A stretch of DNA of 64,000 nucleotides from Roseibium hamelinense (GTDB lineage: Bacteria > Pseudomonadota > Alphaproteobacteria > Rhizobiales > Stappiaceae), in NCBI RefSeq assembly GCF_007830545.1, contig NZ_VLLF01000007.1:248001-312000 (forward strand), written 5' to 3'. Below are positions 62,533 to 64,000 of this stretch, piece by piece. How positions within the stretch are numbered: position 1 is the first letter of the stretch; every line of letters begins with the position of its first letter. A program made the position numbers and the translations under genes. Under the pieces are notes generated by a model, which saw nothing but the letters and a program-made list of their open reading frames with translations, was not told the origin of the DNA and made no database searches.

Positions 62533-63477
62533 ATGCACAATCAAATTCCAGTTTCCAGCACATCCGGTGCCCAATTCGGCAGCCAAGGTGCTTATGCACC
62601 TGAAACTGCAACTCTACCCAAAGAACTTCGTGAAGCTGTCGACACTGCGTTGCAGGAGTGCTTCGACAAGATCTACAGCTCGGACGAGCTGCTCGGCAAC
62701 AGATTGACCCAGGTAAAAGGGCCGCTGGACAGCCTGTCAAAACGCCACGGTATTCTTCTCGAGGAAGCGATCGCGCACGCGTTTGTTGCCTCAGCGCGGG
62801 ACCGTTACGAGGTTCAAAAACAAGTGGGGGTGAAGGTCTCAAAAGAGGCTATGTCGCTGGTCGACAGCAATCAGCTGGACAAGCTCGAGGGTCTCAATTT
62901 TCCAATCGCTAACACTCACGGCAAGCGGGCCATGATTGATATCGTGGTGTTCGATCATGAGACCGGGGACTTGCACGTTATTTCTGTCAAGCGTGGAGGC
63001 GGTGCTCAGGGAGGGAGCGACGCAAGAAACGCACGAAAAGACCTGACGGCTGCCGGCCTCATGTTGAAGAACCATATGCTACGAAAAGGACTGCCTGTTC
63101 TCGCCGTTCGGCAAGTCCTTGTCGATTGGTATGGTCGATCCGGGATCGTGGGACGACCAACGGTCACACGAACAACAGTCGATGCGTATTTTGGAATTCC
63201 GATTTCCGGGTTCGTTGAGGCGATGTCGGCCTACATGAGTTCGAGCATCGCCCAACGCATGATGCCACGTCTCATGACAGCGATCGGCGCAAAAGTTCAA
63301 AAGACGGATGGACCGCTGGCAGAAACGAGCCGCCGGCCGCTCGGAGACAAAGGCGATGCGAGCGACGGAGCGTATAGCAGGACCAATCCTGCTGTTCGGC
63401 CCTCGCTAGCAAAATGTCTATCCGATCTACCGACTCGGCGTCAGGGTCGTCAGATGCGCCGTGTCAGCCCTTCCTAA
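62533..63477 (+). CDS. Unknown protein with PD-(D/E)XK nuclease-like core
   Basis: Unrecognised 314-residue protein. The middle has the pattern of a PD-(D/E)XK fold: helix GILLEEAIAHAF with Glu, then AMIDIVVFDHETGDLHVISV with Asp and a following K-R-G-G-G (about residues 135-158). Ser stands where Glu or Asp normally precedes x-Lys. The N-terminal 30 residues are Ser/Gly/Pro-rich and the last 60 are basic and low-complexity. The gene is divergent from the XRE regulator and could belong to a small defence or mobile unit. Catalytic activity is uncertain. Confidence 0.6.
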   Translation: MHNQIPVSSTSGAQFGSQGAYAPETATLPKELREAVDTALQECFDKIYSSDELLGNRLTQVKGPLDSLSKRHGILLEEAIAHAFVASARDRYEVQKQVGVKVSKEAMSLVDSNQLDKLEGLNFPIANTHGKRAMIDIVVFDHETGDLHVISVKRGGGAQGGSDARNARKDLTAAGLMLKNHMLRKGLPVLAVRQVLVDWYGRSGIVGRPTVTRTTVDAYFGIPISGFVEAMSAYMSSSIAQRMMPRLMTAIGAKVQKTDGPLAETSRRPLGDKGDASDGAYSRTNPAVRPSLAKCLSDLPTRRQGRQMRRVSPS

Positions 63478-63658
63478 CCAGAAACGGCGTTCCCTTAGCG
63501 CGCGATTCTGAACGCAACAAATGCGATTCACCATAGAACGCGGTGACGCAATAACTGGCCAGAAACCGGACAAATCCGGCGAGGCCAACCCCCAATCATC
63601 ACCAACCGAACCACGATCCGCCTGAAAACCCTTCGGCGGAAACAGGAGAACTGTATCC

Positions 63659-63988
63659 ATGTTCATCGAAAACTTGAAAGACCCGGAGGCGGCGGGGTTG
63701 CTGTCGAGTGACATCGAAAAGCTGCAAGGGCTTCTCAACGACCTTAAAGGTCTGAGGGCAGGGAATTACCCGTCAAATGACACCCTGGCCAAAGCACCGT
63801 TTCTGAATGATTACCTTGTGATCAAACGCGGAATTGCAGCGTTGTCGGGCGACGTGTCGGGGCATCCAATCATCCCCGGAAACGATGCGCCAATGGTCAG
63901 TTCGCCGCTTTTCATAGTTCTCAAAGACATCGGCGCCGCCCGAACGTTGTCACGCTGGTATCGCCTCGGTGACCGTGCGTCTCGCTGA
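63659..63988 (+). CDS. DUF6634-like protein
   Basis: Protein of 109 residues, cytosolic. The sequence IEKLQGLLNDLKGLRAGNYP, then LAKAPFLNDYLVIKRGIAAL, SGDVSGHPII and a final ARTLSRWYRLG match by pattern the DUF6634 proteins common in Hyphomicrobiales, whose function is unknown. The ATG at 63659 follows AGGAGA with nine bases between. It is separated from the preceding gene by 180 bases and lies at the window edge, so its operon context to the right is not visible. Confidence 0.7.
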   Translation: MFIENLKDPEAAGLLSSDIEKLQGLLNDLKGLRAGNYPSNDTLAKAPFLNDYLVIKRGIAALSGDVSGHPIIPGNDAPMVSSPLFIVLKDIGAARTLSRWYRLGDRASR

Positions 63989-64000
63989 GACCAAAACCTT

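Overview
The window looks like chromosomal DNA of a GC-rich marine or soil alphaproteobacterium. My best guess is Hyphomicrobiales, close to Stappiaceae (Labrenzia/Roseibium). This rests on the gene repertoire and style (malonate MatA/MatB pair, BKACE enzymes, many LysR regulators, DM13 and GLG1-like Cys-rich proteins, a DUF6634-type protein) and not on a marker gene, so the genus is an inference.

Left part (1-13.4 kb): malonate use (malonyl-CoA decarboxylase and synthetase); an MFS exporter; a LysR/EamA divergent pair; a LysR/royal-jelly-like secreted protein pair; a two-domain cupin; an orphan amino-acid-type binding protein; an orphan HerA-like ATPase; a DM13 protein; and a 57-residue membrane protein.

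13.6-20.7 kb: an RTX (calcium-binding nonapeptide) remnant; an OmpR/EnvZ-type two-component system divergent from a secreted EF-hand protein; an SH3b protein with 25-residue repeats; and a [17 protein letters not shown] protein. A dCache chemoreceptor follows (20.8-22.9 kb).

23.0-30.0 kb: a tight eight-gene operon for homogentisate breakdown. It holds hmgA, two metallo-beta-lactamase-fold proteins, a fumarylacetoacetase-family hydrolase, a small membrane protein, a DinB-fold protein and a MhaA/MhaB-like 3-hydroxyphenylacetate hydroxylase pair. No GST-type maleylacetoacetate isomerase is present, and the DinB protein is a candidate to fill that step. A GAF-PAS-GGDEF-EAL protein with an altered EAL site follows. 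Then come a CRYL1-like dehydrogenase coupled to a BKACE enzyme, and an unusual secreted nucleoside hydrolase.

36.2-40.9 kb is accessory: an orphan 78-residue peptide with a Cys/Ser/Thr-rich tail, then a lone 3' half of a tRNA-Pro(CGG) gene (an attachment site), a tyrosine integrase, an overlapping DNA-binding (Xis-like) gene, two unknown genes and a cluster of six copies of a GAATCCTT-type repeat. The matching complete tRNA at the other end of the element is not in the window.

40.9-48.2 kb: a MacA/MacB-type efflux operon and a second copy of the two-component plus divergent EF-hand module, with a third EF-hand protein behind it. The two copies share the same layout and the same unusual kinase H-box (H-D-L/I-R-T-F). 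This calcium-themed duplicated module is the most system-like novelty in the window.

48.2-64 kb: an IS630 transposase remnant; a PqiA-PqiA-PqiB-PqiC lipid-transport-type operon with PqiA split in two; a TolB-like/TPR regulator-like protein; two small secreted proteins; a polyamine-type ABC importer with aminobutyraldehyde dehydrogenase and a LysR regulator; and finally a small XRE regulator divergent from a protein with a PD-(D/E)XK-like core, followed by a DUF6634-like protein.
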